Notes: a model not told the origin generated them from the letters alone. A DNA stretch of 64,000 bases from Thermoanaerobacter wiegelii Rt8.B1 (GCF_000147695.2 NC_015958.1:2649501-2713500); one strand, 5' to 3'; positions 1 through 9,916 are shown, counted from the stretch's first letter. Made by a program: numbers and translations.

Positions 1-2194
1 AGGTAAAGGTCGCACTGTTCCCAATACTGCCAAGTGCAATACCTGCTTTTCCATTTGCATCTGTAATTGTCACAGGTGTCTTGATTGCCTTATCTATTTG
101 AATCATACCTGCCCCTTGTTGTCTCGGTGAATAAGGCTTAGGACTTCTTAAGATTTTACCTGTATAAGGAGCAGCATTGTCGTTTGTATCAATTATAACT
201 TTGGCTGTATTCATAGCCATTATTTTAGCCATTTCAACAAAGTCTCTGCCATCTTTGAAGGTCAATTCACCTTTAGATACTTTATCTTTAAGAGCTTCAG
301 CAATTAGCGCCATTGCACCTGCCACATGAGGTGATGACATAGATGTACCGCTCATCAAACCGTAGGAATCTTTGTTAAGGGTTGAATATATTCCGCCGCC
401 AGGTGCCATTATTTCCGGTTTAAAGTCAAAGCTTGGTGTAACACCCCAGGATGAAAAGTCTGTTACATTGTCTCCCGGAGGAACTCCTAAATTATTTGTT
501 CCTATAGCACCATCAAATTTTACTGTGACTTTTTGCCCTTGATCTAACAAAGTTTTAATTGCAAGACCTGCATCTCTTAAAATAGACACAGAAGGAATTT
601 TCGTACCTTCTCCTAATGCCATTGAAATTGTTCCTGTAGTATTATTGAAAATTACTGCAGCTACAGCACCAGCATTTTGTGCATTTATCGTCTTTGCGTT
701 AAATGTAATAGAACCTCTTGAAATAAGGGCAACTTTACCTACTACATCTTTACCTTGAAAATCCTCGGGTCTACCTAATCCACAGTATACTACCTCATAC
801 TCTCCTTTCAAGACATCTGCAGGGTCAATAGGGTCATGGTCTGTAGGACTTCCTACAGAATATACTACTCTGTCAAAATCTTGTGGAGCAGGATTTACAG
901 AAAAGCTTTTTCCTGTAAGTCCAGGATTTATAGAAGCAGCCACTTGAATAGCATCAAGCCACAATCCAGGCGAGCCGACAGTTCCTATATCTGGATCCAT
1001 TGCATATGGATAAAATTCTGCGCTCGTCGAATAACTGGAGTTACCAGCTGAAACGACAACTATTACGCCATTGTCAACAGCATTTTTTATCGCCAGATGC
1101 TCAGGGTCATCTGGACGGACAAAACCTGCTGTTGAGCCTAAGCTCATGTTTATGACATCTGCTCCAAAAGCGACTGCGTGGTCAATACCTGCTACTATAT
1201 CGTCTGAAAAAGCAGATGCAAAATTAGGGTTATTTGAAAATACCTTTTCAGCTATAAGCTGTGCCTCAGGTGCAACGCCTTTAATATTACCATTTGCTGC
1301 AACTATACCTGCAACGTGTTGACCGTGCATTGACTGTGTGGCACCAATATCTATAATTTGATCATTGTTGTCTGCCCAGTTCCAACCAACCGGCACTTTA
1401 TCTGTGAAATATTTATAAGGTTTTCCAGTTTCCTTCGCTATTTCTTCTACTTTTTCCTTTGTCAACTTCACTTTTGTGGAATCTGTAATCTTCATATCTT
1501 GATGTCTATAGTCTATTCCTGTATCAATTATAGCAACAACCATTCCTTCACCTTTATATCCCAAGTCATTCCACACGGTTGGTACATTTGTTGAATAGAT
1601 TGCTGTTGTCATGTCAAGGAAATACTCATTTACAATTCTTACATCTTTTACTCCAGGCAATGTTTTAATTTTTTCTATGTCTTTAACTTTTACCTCGCCA
1701 CTTATGCCATTCAAAACAGTTTTATATGTATGTCTTGGTTTAAAATTGAAATTTTTGCTCAATACGCTTTTTAATTGAGTTTGTTCTTGAGTAATTTTGT
1801 TCAAAACAGTCGTTTTTTCATTTTGCGTCAAAGTTTTGAGAGTCTTGTTAGACTTTAATGCAAAAGAAGCAAGACTATCCTTTTCTAATTCCACAATAAC
1901 TCGTACAGTTTCATCAGGATTATATTTTTCAATCTCTTGCTTGGAACCATCCCTTAAATTTTGCATCTCTTCTCCAAATTGTTCCACAACTTTTGACTTG
2001 CTTTGATAGGGTTTAGCAGTTTCTTTAAAATTATCTTTGGCAATCTGTTTTACAAGATTATAATCGATTTTTAGCGAATCTAAAGTAAGTTTTGGGTTAT
2101 CTGATGATGGCATTTGCTGAGAATAACCAAAAGAGCTAAAAGCACTAAATACCAATGTAAATGCAATCAGAAAAACTAAAAACCTTTTGCCCAT
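1..2194 (-). CDS. Secreted S8 subtilisin-like serine protease with PA-domain insertion (C-terminus beyond window)
   Basis: The frame is open from an ATG at 2194 to the left edge (about 731 codons), so the C-terminus is missing. A ribosome site AAGGGGG lies 8 bases before the ATG. The protein starts with a signal peptide and continues with an I9-type propeptide region. The catalytic triad of family S8 is visible: Asp224 in IIDTGID, His290 in HGQHVAG and Ser618 in SGTSMSSPH. The gap of over 300 residues between His and Ser contains a protease-associated (PA) domain-like stretch (about 400-520), as in lactocepin and C5a-peptidase relatives. After the Ser a Fn3-like region begins. It probably degrades extracellular protein for peptide nutrition. 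The family call is firm; the substrate is unknown. Confidence 0.93.
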   Translation of the reverse strand, partial: MGKRFLVFLIAFTLVFSAFSSFGYSQQMPSSDNPKLTLDSLKIDYNLVKQIAKDNFKETAKPYQSKSKVVEQFGEEMQNLRDGSKQEIEKYNPDETVRVIVELEKDSLASFALKSNKTLKTLTQNEKTTVLNKITQEQTQLKSVLSKNFNFKPRHTYKTVLNGISGEVKVKDIEKIKTLPGVKDVRIVNEYFLDMTTAIYSTNVPTVWNDLGYKGEGMVVAIIDTGIDYRHQDMKITDSTKVKLTKEKVEEIAKETGKPYKYFTDKVPVGWNWADNNDQIIDIGATQSMHGQHVAGIVAANGNIKGVAPEAQLIAEKVFSNNPNFASAFSDDIVAGIDHAVAFGADVINMSLGSTAGFVRPDDPEHLAIKNAVDNGVIVVVSAGNSSYSTSAEFYPYAMDPDIGTVGSPGLWLDAIQVAASINPGLTGKSFSVNPAPQDFDRVVYSVGSPTDHDPIDPADVLKGEYEVVYCGLGRPEDFQGKDVVGKVALISRGSITFNAKTINAQNAGAVAAVIFNNTTGTISMALGEGTKIPSVSILRDAGLAIKTLLDQGQKVTVKFDGAIGTNNLGVPPGDNVTDFSSWGVTPSFDFKPEIMAPGGGIYSTLNKDSYGLMSGTSMSSPHVAGAMALIAEALKDKVSKGELTFKDGRDFVEMAKIMAMNTAKVIIDTNDNAAPYTGKILRSPKPYSPRQQGAGMIQIDKAIKTPVTITDANGKAGIALGSIGNSATFT

Positions 2195-2590
2195 AAAATC
2201 TTAACCCCCTTGTTTTCATCTTCCTTATGTTTCGACAAAAAGATACAATTTTCTCCCCTTCATCCCCCCATTTTATGAAATATCTATAATCCAAGGGAAT
2301 AAACCCTTAGATAGCATATGTTTAATAATTATAAATAAAATTTGTAATTATTGTTGAATTTGAGACATTTTATTTAAAATATAATATACTAATCCTTTGT
2401 ATATCTTTTGCTTGGCTATTTGTATGATTACTATTTAATGTTGTATAAATTTCATATTCAATATTATTCTACATAAATTACATTTTTCCTTCTCTGGAAA
2501 AATAAAATTTTTTATTTATAAAACACACTCTTTGCAAGAAATTATTCATTTTATAAAATTAAGAAAGCTACATGCAAAGCATGTAGCTTG
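2195..2590. other. Intergenic region between two minus-strand protease genes
   Basis: About 400 very AT-rich bases without a credible gene. Apart from the ribosome site of the S8 protease gene at the left and the terminator hairpin of the S41 protease gene at 2565-2589, I see no convincing promoter hexamers or RNA structure. Confidence 0.5.
2560..2589 (-). terminator. Rho-independent terminator after ctpA-like gene
   Basis: An 11-bp perfect stem (2565-2575 with 2579-2589) closes a 3-base loop one base after the stop codon of the S41 protease gene. On the minus strand it is followed by TTCTTAATTTTAT, an imperfect U-tract. Confidence 0.75.
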
Positions 2591-3964
2591 TTACATTTTC
2601 TTTAGCACTTCTATTGCCTTATCTAATTGAATATCCTTATTGTTTAATTCTTCAAGCAGTTTAACCAATGCATCATAAGTGTTTTTATCAAAAACCCCTG
2701 TCGGAGTTAATCCCGCTTTCTTTTGCAGTTCTTTTACAGCGTTCGCCGTTTTAGGTCCAAAAATACCATCTTCTGGGCCCGCATTAAACTTCAATATATT
2801 TAAATTCTTCTGTAAAATTTTCACATCATTTCCTCTGGAACCTACCTTCAATGTGCCATTAAATTTAAATGAAGGAGTATATTGAGTATTTACCACATAT
2901 ATATCTGGTTTCAAGCCTTGTTTGTCAATATATCTGCCTGAAGGGAGTTTATACCTTGCAATTGTAAGCTTAAAACCACTTCCATCTGGCAATGGCACTA
3001 CTGATTGGACAGTCCCTTTTCCAAAAGATTTTTCTCCCACTAATATACCCGCTTTGGTATCCTGTATAGCCCCTGCTAATATTTCAGCTGCAGAAGCAGT
3101 ATTGCCGTTAATTAAAACTGCTAATTTATACTTAGGATTATTGAGATAAGAATAATATATTTCATTTTCTCCATTTTTTGTCTCTACAGTCAATACAGCT
3201 CCTTTTGGAACAAAAAAGTTTGCAACGCTTACCGCCTCTGTAAGGAGTCCACCGGGATTATCTCTTAAATCAAGGACGATTTTATTTATGCCGTTATTAT
3301 CCATATACGTGAGGGCATTTGCTATATTAGATGTGGTATTTTCATTAAATTCTCCTATTTTTATATACCCAATTCCATCGATTATTTTATAGGAAACTGG
3401 ATTGACTCGAATTATTTGTCTGGTAAGTTCAAATTCTTTTATTGACCCTCCTACGTCAAAAGTGACCTTTACTTTTGTACCTTCATCACCAATTATCATA
3501 TTTACTACGTCATTTATATTCATTCCCTCAACGCTTTTGTCATTTACTGCTTTTATAATATAACCACTTTTGATGCCAGCTTTTTCAGCAGGTGAGCCTT
3601 CTAAAACTGAAGTTACAACAATTTTTCCATCCTTTTCAGTCAAGACCATTCCTGTCCCGCTGAAAGTTCCAGAAGTATTTTTGGTAAAATCTTTAAACTC
3701 TTCTTTTGTAAAATATGTACTGTATTCATCAAGGCTTGAAAAAATTCCTTTTAAAGCTGCTTCTTTAAGTTGGTCATACGTCACATCTCCAACGTAATTA
3801 TCTGTTATATACTTCATTATGGAACCAATGTCTGCAAGGTTATCATACAATTGTTGATCTTCTTGAGTCTGTGTTGAAGTTTCAGAAAAAGCATGACGTG
3901 GAATAGAAAAAACAAGGCTTATTGCAAGGATAAATACCAAAAATAGCGACAAAAATTTCTTCAC
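2591..3964 (-). CDS. ctpA: S41 carboxy-terminal processing peptidase with PDZ and peptidoglycan-binding domains
   Basis: This exported protease (about 457 aa) cleaves C-terminal tails of envelope proteins. It has an N-terminal signal/anchor segment, a PDZ domain (about 95-185), the S41 core with the Ser-Lys dyad (Ser291 in NTASAAE, Lys316 in SFGKG), and a C-terminal peptidoglycan-binding repeat (about 372-430) ending in a short helical tail. I chose the GTG at 3964 because GGAGG lies 8 bases upstream; an in-frame ATG at 3979 would overlap that ribosome site. The layout matches the CtpA/CtpB family of Firmicutes. It is transcribed alone, with a terminator at each end. A role in sporulation signalling like B. 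subtilis CtpB is possible but not shown. Confidence 0.93.
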   Translation of the reverse strand: MKKFLSLFLVFILAISLVFSIPRHAFSETSTQTQEDQQLYDNLADIGSIMKYITDNYVGDVTYDQLKEAALKGIFSSLDEYSTYFTKEEFKDFTKNTSGTFSGTGMVLTEKDGKIVVTSVLEGSPAEKAGIKSGYIIKAVNDKSVEGMNINDVVNMIIGDEGTKVKVTFDVGGSIKEFELTRQIIRVNPVSYKIIDGIGYIKIGEFNENTTSNIANALTYMDNNGINKIVLDLRDNPGGLLTEAVSVANFFVPKGAVLTVETKNGENEIYYSYLNNPKYKLAVLINGNTASAAEILAGAIQDTKAGILVGEKSFGKGTVQSVVPLPDGSGFKLTIARYKLPSGRYIDKQGLKPDIYVVNTQYTPSFKFNGTLKVGSRGNDVKILQKNLNILKFNAGPEDGIFGPKTANAVKELQKKAGLTPTGVFDKNTYDALVKLLEELNNKDIQLDKAIEVLKKM

Positions 3965-4062
3965 AATATATACCTCCATTCCTAAAATAGTTAAGTTATA
4001 TTTCTTCTTTTCTACAGTTTAATTATATCACATTGTTTTTTCATAAAAATTTATCTCATATA

Positions 4063-4108
4063 AAATTTCAAAGGTTTCCCTATACTGATAGAGAAACCTT
4101 TGAAATTT
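4063..4108 (-). terminator. Terminator of the threonine operon, overlapping the thrB stop
   Basis: A perfect 16-bp stem (4063-4078 with 4093-4108) spans the thrB stop codon, so the last coding bases form its 5' arm. The minus strand continues with TTATATGAGATAAATTTTTA. The strong stem ends the hom-thrC-thrB transcript. Confidence 0.8.
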
Positions 4109-5006
4109 GAGCACCGTTATTTTCACAATGGAGTTTATATACTCTATAATCTATCTCCATGCCAGTATACACACTTCCCACTCTTTCTACTACTTTATCT
4201 ACCTTATCTTCCGAGCAAATAGCCATAATTGTAGGACCTGCTCCACTTAAAAAAGCAGAATAAGCACCTGCTTCTAAAGCTTTTTCAAAACAGGCATACA
4301 TTTCAGGTATAAGTTTAGAGCGGTATTTTTGATGGAGCATATCTTGAGAGGCAATCTTTAACAAATCGTACCTTCCACTAAACAAAGCAGCTGTCAAAAG
4401 AGAAGACCTACCTGTATTGAATACAGCATCTTTAAAATCTACTTTTTGGGGCAATATACTCCTTGCTATTTCCGTCTTTAAAACTTTTTTTGGAGTAAAA
4501 GTGATAAATTTTAAATCATTTTCTAATTCTTTTTTTACATAATAAGTACTTACCCCGTCAAAAACAGTTATATTTAATCCACCATTTAGAGCAGGACCTA
4601 CATTATCGGCGTGTCCTTCCATGGAAGCTGCAAGGTTTAAAATTTCCTCATGGGTTAAAATACCCCCTGCAAGTTCATTTGCTGCTAACATCCCACCAAT
4701 TATCGCCGCCGCACTACTTCCAAGACCACTGCCTATGGGAATACCATTTCTTATCTCTATTTTTAATCCCTCATATTGTGTCTCAGTTTTTTCAAAAACT
4801 CTTTTAGCCGCTTTATAGACGAGATTATCCTCAGTTGTTTCTATTTCTTTATAGTCATCTCCTGAAACCTCTATCAAGAGCCCTTCTTCTATAAATCCCA
4901 TAGAAATTTCTGTATACAAATTTAGTGCCACTCCTATGCAGTCAAAGCCCGGTCCCAAATTTGCTGAAGAAGCGGGAATTCTCACTTTTACCATGTCACT
5001 CTCCAT
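4080..5006 (-). CDS. thrB: Homoserine kinase
   Basis: GHMP-family kinase of 308 aa that phosphorylates L-homoserine with ATP, the fourth step of threonine synthesis from aspartate. The N-terminal [19 protein letters not shown] segment and the phosphate-binding loop [12 protein letters not shown] (about 91-102) are diagnostic, as is the C-terminal [11 protein letters not shown] motif. Length is normal for the family. The start at 5006 overlaps the end of thrC by 11 bases, with GGAGGAAG just upstream; a second ATG four codons later is a less likely alternative. The overlap suggests translational coupling, so ThrC and ThrB are made in proportion. It is the last gene of the operon. Confidence 0.97.
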   Translation of the reverse strand: MESDMVKVRIPASSANLGPGFDCIGVALNLYTEISMGFIEEGLLIEVSGDDYKEIETTEDNLVYKAAKRVFEKTETQYEGLKIEIRNGIPIGSGLGSSAAAIIGGMLAANELAGGILTHEEILNLAASMEGHADNVGPALNGGLNITVFDGVSTYYVKKELENDLKFITFTPKKVLKTEIARSILPQKVDFKDAVFNTGRSSLLTAALFSGRYDLLKIASQDMLHQKYRSKLIPEMYACFEKALEAGAYSAFLSGAGPTIMAICSEDKVDKVVERVGSVYTGMEIDYRVYKLHCENNGAQISKVSLSV

Positions 5007-6051
5007 ATAAAACTTCCTCCAATGCTTTTAGATTTGCCTCTATCGTTTTTATCTCGCCACCTAATTTAACAGCAGTATCTGGATCCTTTAATCCATTTCC
5101 CGTTAAAACACAAACAACAGATTCTCCTTCTTTAAAAAATCCTTCCTTGTATTTCTTAATAACCCCTGCAATAGAAGCTGCTGAAGCAGGCTCTGCAAAA
5201 ATACCTTCCTTCTTGGCTAAGAGCGCATAAGCCTCCAGTATTTCTTCATCTGTAACTTTGTCAATGAGTCCACCCGACTCATCTCTCGCAGCGACAGCCT
5301 TTTCCCAGCTGGCAGGGTTACCTATTCGTATCGCTGTTGCAATAGTCTCAGGGTTTTCAATTACTCTGTTTTCAACTATAGGTGCAGCCCCAGCTGCCTG
5401 AAAACCTAACATTTTAGGAAGTTTCTTTATTTTCCCCGCATTATAATATTCTTTAAAGCCCATCCAATAAGCTGTTATATTCCCTGCATTCCCCACAGGA
5501 AGCGCAACATAGGAAGGAGCATCTTTAAGTTCGTCACATATTTCAAAAGAAGCTGTCTTTTGTCCTTCTAACCTATAAGGATTTATAGAATTCACCAGCG
5601 TTATGGGAAATTTTTTTGAAATCTCTCTAACTAACCTCAAAGCATCATCAAAGTTTCCATCTATAGCAATAACCTTAGCACCATAAGCAATGGCTTGAGC
5701 AAGCTTTCCTAAAGCAATTTTGCCGCCAGGTATAAGTACAATGCTCTTGAGCCCTGCCTTTGCTGCATAGGCAGCTGCAGAAGCAGAAGTATTTCCTGTT
5801 GAAGCGCACACAACTGCATTAGAACCCTCTTCTTTTGCCTGCGACACTGCTACAGTCATACCCCTGTCTTTAAAAGAGCCTGTTGGGTTTAACCCTTCGT
5901 ATTTCAGATATATTTTTATGCCTGGAAAAAGTTTTTGAAGATTTACAGCCTCATAAATAGGTGTATTGCCTTCTTTTAATGTAACTATGTTTTCCTCTTT
6001 TATTTTAGGCATAAACTCTCTATAAGCTTTTATTAGGCCTTCCCACCCCAT
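4996..6051 (-). CDS. thrC: Threonine synthase
   Basis: PLP-dependent enzyme of 351 aa converting O-phospho-L-homoserine to threonine. The PLP lysine lies in [11 protein letters not shown] (about residue 60). The fold-type II signatures [14 protein letters not shown] and the glycine-rich [12 protein letters not shown] loop follow. The short size is typical of the bacterial ThrC class shared with Bacillus and Clostridia. Three bases separate it from hom upstream, and its last codons overlap thrB, so the three genes form one transcript from the promoter near 7830. Confidence 0.97.
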   Translation of the reverse strand: MGWEGLIKAYREFMPKIKEENIVTLKEGNTPIYEAVNLQKLFPGIKIYLKYEGLNPTGSFKDRGMTVAVSQAKEEGSNAVVCASTGNTSASAAAYAAKAGLKSIVLIPGGKIALGKLAQAIAYGAKVIAIDGNFDDALRLVREISKKFPITLVNSINPYRLEGQKTASFEICDELKDAPSYVALPVGNAGNITAYWMGFKEYYNAGKIKKLPKMLGFQAAGAAPIVENRVIENPETIATAIRIGNPASWEKAVAARDESGGLIDKVTDEEILEAYALLAKKEGIFAEPASAASIAGVIKKYKEGFFKEGESVVCVLTGNGLKDPDTAVKLGGEIKTIEANLKALEEVLYGE

Positions 6052-6054
6052 TGA

Positions 6055-7311
6055 CTATTCCCCCTCTACTCTTATGACACTTTCTATACTTTCTACTTCC
6101 CTCAGATTTTGTATTTCTTCCAGGGCTTCAAATACCTTCCCTGTATTTGCAATATGAGTGATCAAAACAATCTCCGCAGTATCTCCCAAAACCCCTTTTT
6201 GTACTACCGACAAAAGACTTATTCCTTTGTCTCCTAATATACCAGTAATTTTGCTCATTACGCCAGGTTTATCAAAGGCTATGAGCCTTATATAATATTT
6301 GGATACAGTATCCACAATAGGAAGAAGGTCTGCATCTTCGCACCCATTTTGAATTACAATATGGTTTTTTACATCCATTATGTCCGCAACAACTGCACTG
6401 GCAGTAGGCATCATACCTGCACCTTGCCCATAAAACATAACTTCCCCTACTGCATTTCCATCAACTAAAATAGCGTTAAAGACCCCATTTACCCCGCTTA
6501 AAGGATTGTCTTTTTTTATCATGACAGGATGTACCCATGCTTCTAAACTGTCTCTTTCATCAATTTTTGCGTAAGCTATAAGTTTTACATTGTACCCCAA
6601 TTCTTCTGCATATTTTATGTCAAATTTAGAAATAGACTTTATACCTTTTGTGTAAATTTTTTCAGGCAAAATGAATTTGTTAAAAGCTAAAGTGCATAGT
6701 ATGGCAAGTTTTCTTGCCGCATCAAAACCTTCCACGTCATCTGTCGGATCTGCTTCTGCATAACCTTTTTGCTGAGCTTCCTTTAAAACTTCTTCAAAGT
6801 CTAAACCTTTTTCTTTCATTTCTGTCAATATATAATTTGTAGTTCCGTTTAATATTCCTTTGATTTCGTATATTTTATTTGCTGCAAGACATTGTTTTAA
6901 TGGCCTGATGATGGGAATGCCACCACCAACTGAGGCCTCATAGAGAAGACTAACTTTATTTTCTGTCGCAAGTTTTATTAGCTCTTTACCGTGAACTGCT
7001 ATGACTTCTTTGTTGGCAGTGACGACGTGCTTACCACTTTTGAGAGCTTTTATAATATAATCCAGAGCGGGATGTTCTTTCCCCATCACTTCTACTACTA
7101 CATCTATTTCTTCATCTTCTAAAATGTCATCTGCATTAAAAGTTATTTTTCCTTCTGCAAGGGTTGTCCTCTTTTTATTGGGGTCTTTCACAAGTATCTT
7201 TTTTATCTCGATTTTCTCCCCTATCTTTTTTTCAATGTTTTTGCCGTTTTGGTTGATTAAATGAACTACGCCTGTTCCAACTGTTCCAAGCCCCATTAGT
7301 CCTATTTTCAT
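6055..7311 (-). CDS. hom: Homoserine dehydrogenase with C-terminal ACT domain
   Basis: NAD(P)-dependent enzyme of 418 aa reducing aspartate semialdehyde to homoserine, the branch point to threonine and methionine. It has the Rossmann motif GLGTVGTGVV at the N-terminus, the substrate-domain signature LNGTTNYILTEM, and a C-terminal ACT domain (about 345-415, DKPGVMSKITGILGDKGISL). The ACT domain is the usual site of threonine feedback in monofunctional Gram-positive enzymes. It lies 11 bases after the ACT-domain gene and 3 bases before thrC. Confidence 0.97.
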   Translation of the reverse strand: MKIGLMGLGTVGTGVVHLINQNGKNIEKKIGEKIEIKKILVKDPNKKRTTLAEGKITFNADDILEDEEIDVVVEVMGKEHPALDYIIKALKSGKHVVTANKEVIAVHGKELIKLATENKVSLLYEASVGGGIPIIRPLKQCLAANKIYEIKGILNGTTNYILTEMKEKGLDFEEVLKEAQQKGYAEADPTDDVEGFDAARKLAILCTLAFNKFILPEKIYTKGIKSISKFDIKYAEELGYNVKLIAYAKIDERDSLEAWVHPVMIKKDNPLSGVNGVFNAILVDGNAVGEVMFYGQGAGMMPTASAVVADIMDVKNHIVIQNGCEDADLLPIVDTVSKYYIRLIAFDKPGVMSKITGILGDKGISLLSVVQKGVLGDTAEIVLITHIANTGKVFEALEEIQNLREVESIESVIRVEGE

Positions 7312-7322
7312 TCATATCCCCC

Positions 7323-7763
7323 TTATTCTCCTAAAATTTCTATTTTCCTAACTCCGTTTTGACTGGATAGTTTCTCAAGGAAATTTTCCAAACTCATTTC
7401 CATGTACTGGGTATCAATAGAAATAGTTACGCTCGCAACCCCCATCGAAGGTATACTTTGATTTATAGTAACAACATTGCACCTAGCATCTGCCACAACG
7501 TCAAGAATAGAAGAAAGCACTCCTGGCATATGCTCTAATACCATAGATAAAGTTATGATTTTCCCTTTGCTAAATTTAGAAAAAGGGAAAACATAATCTC
7601 TATACTTGTAAAAAGCACTGCGAGATATACCTACTTGTTTTACTGCTTCATTGATGGTTTTCACTTTGCCCGATTCTAATAATTCTTTCACTTTTAAAGT
7701 CTTTTTAAGAGAGTCCGAAAGGATTTCTTCTCTTATTATATAGAGTTTCCCATCTTCTCCCAT
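7323..7763 (-). CDS. ACT domain-containing protein, PheB/ThrR-like (UPF0735)
   Basis: Protein of 146 aa with an N-terminal helix-turn-helix-like stretch ([22 protein letters not shown], described here as residues about 40-61) and a C-terminal ACT domain (about 72-143). I start it at the ATG 7763 because GGAGGTG lies 6 bases upstream; a GTG five codons earlier lies within that ribosome site. Related proteins precede hom-thrCB in Bacillus, and B. subtilis ThrR represses that operon. A DNA-binding, amino-acid-sensing regulator is a reasonable inference. It is the first gene of the operon and so would be autoregulated. Confidence 0.88.
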   Translation of the reverse strand: MGEDGKLYIIREEILSDSLKKTLKVKELLESGKVKTINEAVKQVGISRSAFYKYRDYVFPFSKFSKGKIITLSMVLEHMPGVLSSILDVVADARCNVVTINQSIPSMGVASVTISIDTQYMEMSLENFLEKLSSQNGVRKIEILGE

Positions 7764-7817
7764 GAATTTCACCTCCACTGTTTTTGTTGCATAAACATTA
7801 TTCCATATATAGAATAC

Positions 7818-7846
7818 ATATTATCACATTAAATTATAAAAATCAA
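7818..7846 (-). promoter_or_regulatory. Promoter of the threonine operon
   Basis: On the minus strand, -35 TTGATT (7846-7841) and -10 TAATAT (7823-7818) are separated by 17 bases. A start near 7811 gives a leader of about 48 bases before the first gene. There is no room for an attenuator or T-box in it. Confidence 0.65.
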
Positions 7847-7878
7847 TAGCAGTTTACGTTTACTAAACAAAAAAGCAA

Positions 7879-7908
7879 TTGACAGAAACTAAAAATATGC
7901 TCTATAAT
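7879..7908 (+). promoter_or_regulatory. Consensus sigma-A promoter pointing rightward with no gene behind it
   Basis: TTGACA (7879-7884) and TATAAT (7903-7908) are both perfect and spaced 18 bases apart. No plus-strand gene follows before the IS110 element at about 8250. The next plus-strand gene is the permease at 10084. The promoter may have served that gene before the element inserted, or it may drive an untranslated RNA; both are inference. Confidence 0.6.
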
Positions 7909-8257
7909 TAACTAATAACTGCATAAATTGTTTGTTAAATTGCGTGTTTCTCCGCTTTTTAAAATAATTATTTAGTCAATTTTGCAATTTATTAGTTTTA
8001 AATTTGCAATTTTTTCTTTAACCAGTATTTTGAAAAGAATGTTGAATATATTATTGTTTTGTTTTAATATAATAGTAAAGTAATATATTATTACTTTAAA
8101 GTTTTAAATTTTTTATTTTATACTTTTTTATTATCTTCTATATTAGAAAAAGGGGGCATACGGTTTTTGTTTACAAAATTTTGTTTAATAGTTGCTATAA
8201 GTATTTCGGTAATATGTCAAGAGGGTGATAAAAAAAATTCAAAAAAAATTTAATAAA
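7909..8257. other. Intergenic region between the threonine promoter region and IS110 copy A
   Basis: About 350 bases rich in A and T runs with no ORF of credible length on either strand. It would form the 5' part of any transcript from the promoter at 7879-7908. I see no riboswitch motif in it. Confidence 0.4.
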
Positions 8258-8332
8258 ATAACCTAAAAAAGGGCATAGCAAAGCTAACCATCACGCAATA
8301 AGCTGATGGAAATTAATGTAAAATATGGTTAT
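8258..8332. other. Multi-hairpin element next to the 3' end of the IS110 copy A transposase
   Basis: An outer stem ATAACC/GGTTAT (8258-8263 with 8327-8332) encloses two hairpins: TAGC-AAA-GCTA (8276-8286) and CCATCA/TGATGG (8288-8309). The fold is palindromic enough to form on either strand. It may be the element's terminal structure or a small RNA domain. It does not match a riboswitch class I can name. Confidence 0.35.
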
Positions 8333-8343
8333 GGGATAATATG

Positions 8344-9603
8344 TTAACTTATACAATCATCTCCTTTCATTATTGGGGATTTATAAAGTTTTTCTTCGCG
8401 CAGCAGAGCGAAGACTAACCTTACAGTTTTACGTGCAGTCAATACAAGAGCACGTTTATGCTTGTGAGTTTTGCTTTCTTTAAATTTGCGAGCATAGTAT
8501 TGTGAGAACTCAGGTAAATACTTCCTGAGTTGGTCAGCTGCTTGAATAAAATAATATCTGAGATACTCATTACCAGTACGCTTGAGATATGTGTCCTCCG
8601 CTTTAAAATCAGCAGACTGGTATTCTGACCAATAAAGGCCGGAAAACTTTGCAAGGGCATTATCATTATCAAACCTTGAAATTCCGCCTATCTCAGATAT
8701 TAAGCCGGCTGCGATGGTTGGGCCAATACCTTTTACTGATGTAAGACAAAGAAATTCATTGTTAAATCCTTTTACCTCATTAATAATGGCTTTTTCTACA
8801 GCTTTCTTCTGTTTTTCAAGGGACTGTAGATTATCAAAGCAAGACTTGATAACAAAGTTTAAAGAATCATCTACAGTAGCATTAATTCTATAAGACTTGC
8901 GAACAGCCTCTTGAAGCAATTTAGCTGTAGCTTCTGGATCATCAAAGCGATCTTTACTCTTATCAACCAAAAAGCCGGCAAGCTCATCAAGCGGTCGAGC
9001 CGCAATATCATCAAGGGTGAAAAACTCATTAAACATTTCAGTAGCAGCTTTAGCAAAATTATTACTAAAGACTTTATTTTGGCACAAACCGCTAAACTTA
9101 AGGAACAAATTGCTGAGTAAATAATTTTTTTCTCTAACAATACTATTAACAATGTGAAAGCGATGGCGAGTAAGCCTCTGGAGAGCAAGATATCTAAAAT
9201 CTACAGAACAAGATTTAGGGAGTCTACCGAATCTCAGTTTTTCAGCAATAGCAAAGGCATCCATCCAGTCATTTTTAGGCAAATTGCCGAGAGACTTTTT
9301 AAAAGCATTAATAATATTAGCATTAAAAGTAGTAATAGAAGGTTGATAAGGCTTAAGAGCAAAATGATCAGCCAAATAATACTGGAGGTGCCAGCCATAG
9401 ACTGAGGTAGATTCCAAACCAATAAAGACCTTTTGGATATTGTATTTATTACAACACTCCAAGATACGTGATACTATAACATCACAACCATGAGGGTTAT
9501 TTTCTACAGAAAAACGAGAGGAAGCATCATTACCCTCCTGGTCGAGAATATGAACCTTGACATCATTCAGGCTTACATCCATACCAACAAAAAGCTTATT
9601 CAA
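8344..9603 (-). CDS. IS110-family transposase (DEDD)
   Basis: 419-aa serine/DEDD recombinase of the IS110 family. The N-terminal DEDD RuvC-like domain begins LFVGMDVSLNDVKVHI (first Asp at 9 of the chosen start) and continues with IGLESTSVYGWHL and the KNDWMDAFAIAEKL motif. The C-terminal Transposase_20 half carries LTSVKGIGPTIAAGLISEIG and FSGLYWSEYQSADF. I start at TTG 9603 because AAAGGAGGTG lies 8 bases upstream; the in-frame TTG at 9624 is inside the leader. It is about 20% or more different in length and sequence from the other IS110 transposase in the window, so the two are separate families of element, not copies of one. Confidence 0.93.
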   Translation of the reverse strand: MNKLFVGMDVSLNDVKVHILDQEGNDASSRFSVENNPHGCDVIVSRILECCNKYNIQKVFIGLESTSVYGWHLQYYLADHFALKPYQPSITTFNANIINAFKKSLGNLPKNDWMDAFAIAEKLRFGRLPKSCSVDFRYLALQRLTRHRFHIVNSIVREKNYLLSNLFLKFSGLCQNKVFSNNFAKAATEMFNEFFTLDDIAARPLDELAGFLVDKSKDRFDDPEATAKLLQEAVRKSYRINATVDDSLNFVIKSCFDNLQSLEKQKKAVEKAIINEVKGFNNEFLCLTSVKGIGPTIAAGLISEIGGISRFDNDNALAKFSGLYWSEYQSADFKAEDTYLKRTGNEYLRYYFIQAADQLRKYLPEFSQYYARKFKESKTHKHKRALVLTARKTVRLVFALLREEKLYKSPIMKGDDCIS

Positions 9604-9650
9604 GATTGTTACACCTCCTTTCAAAAGTGATAAAGTAAGTAAAAGTTAAT

Positions 9651-9878
9651 TTGAGATAACCCTAGCAACCAGATTATGTAGCAACCTCGCAATTAGCTCT
9701 TAATATATAAGCCTGAATCCTCTGCTGCCAGGGGCTTATATATGACAAAGCAGATTTCGCGTAAGAAAAGGCAAATCTGGTGTAGGGACCACACTTAAAA
9801 GAGCGGTCAAGCCGCATGGAGGACGAAAGCCTGTCCCACATTAACTTTACAGTATAATAATGCTACAAGTTATCTCAA
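9651..9878 (-). ncRNA. Candidate bridge RNA of IS110 copy A
   Basis: The non-coding region directly upstream of the transposase is closed by a 10-bp inverted repeat, TTGAGATAAC (9651-9660) with GTTATCTCAA (9869-9878), extended by TAGCA/TGCTA. Inside are a perfect 11-bp stem 9703-9713 with 9733-9743 around a 19-base loop, a CAGATTT/AAATCTG stem, and small GC hairpins. IS110 elements are known to encode a guide RNA in this position. The 19-base loop shares TGAATCCT with the adjacent palindrome at 9921-9928. The RNA is inferred from position and fold only; its ends are not known. Confidence 0.5.
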
Positions 9879-9916
9879 AAGTAAATAATAAGGCCGAAAA
9901 AAGATGAGACGGCCGC

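Larger units (their letters stand above)
8250..9910 (-). mobile_element. IS110-family insertion sequence, copy A (ends approximate)
   Basis: The element contains a 419-aa DEDD transposase and a structured non-coding stretch upstream of it. IS110 elements usually lack terminal inverted repeats and create little target duplication, so the ends cannot be fixed from one copy. The left limit is placed at the structured sequence 8258-8332 and the right limit just before the palindrome at 9917-9958. It separates the threonine operon from the permease gene. Confidence 0.6.

Noticed and set aside
8258..8332. Possible GEMM (cyclic di-GMP) riboswitch because of GGGCATAGCAAAGC and ACGCAA
   Set aside because: The conserved GEMM joining segments and tetraloop-receptor are missing, and the closing stem differs. 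I keep only a neutral structural entry.
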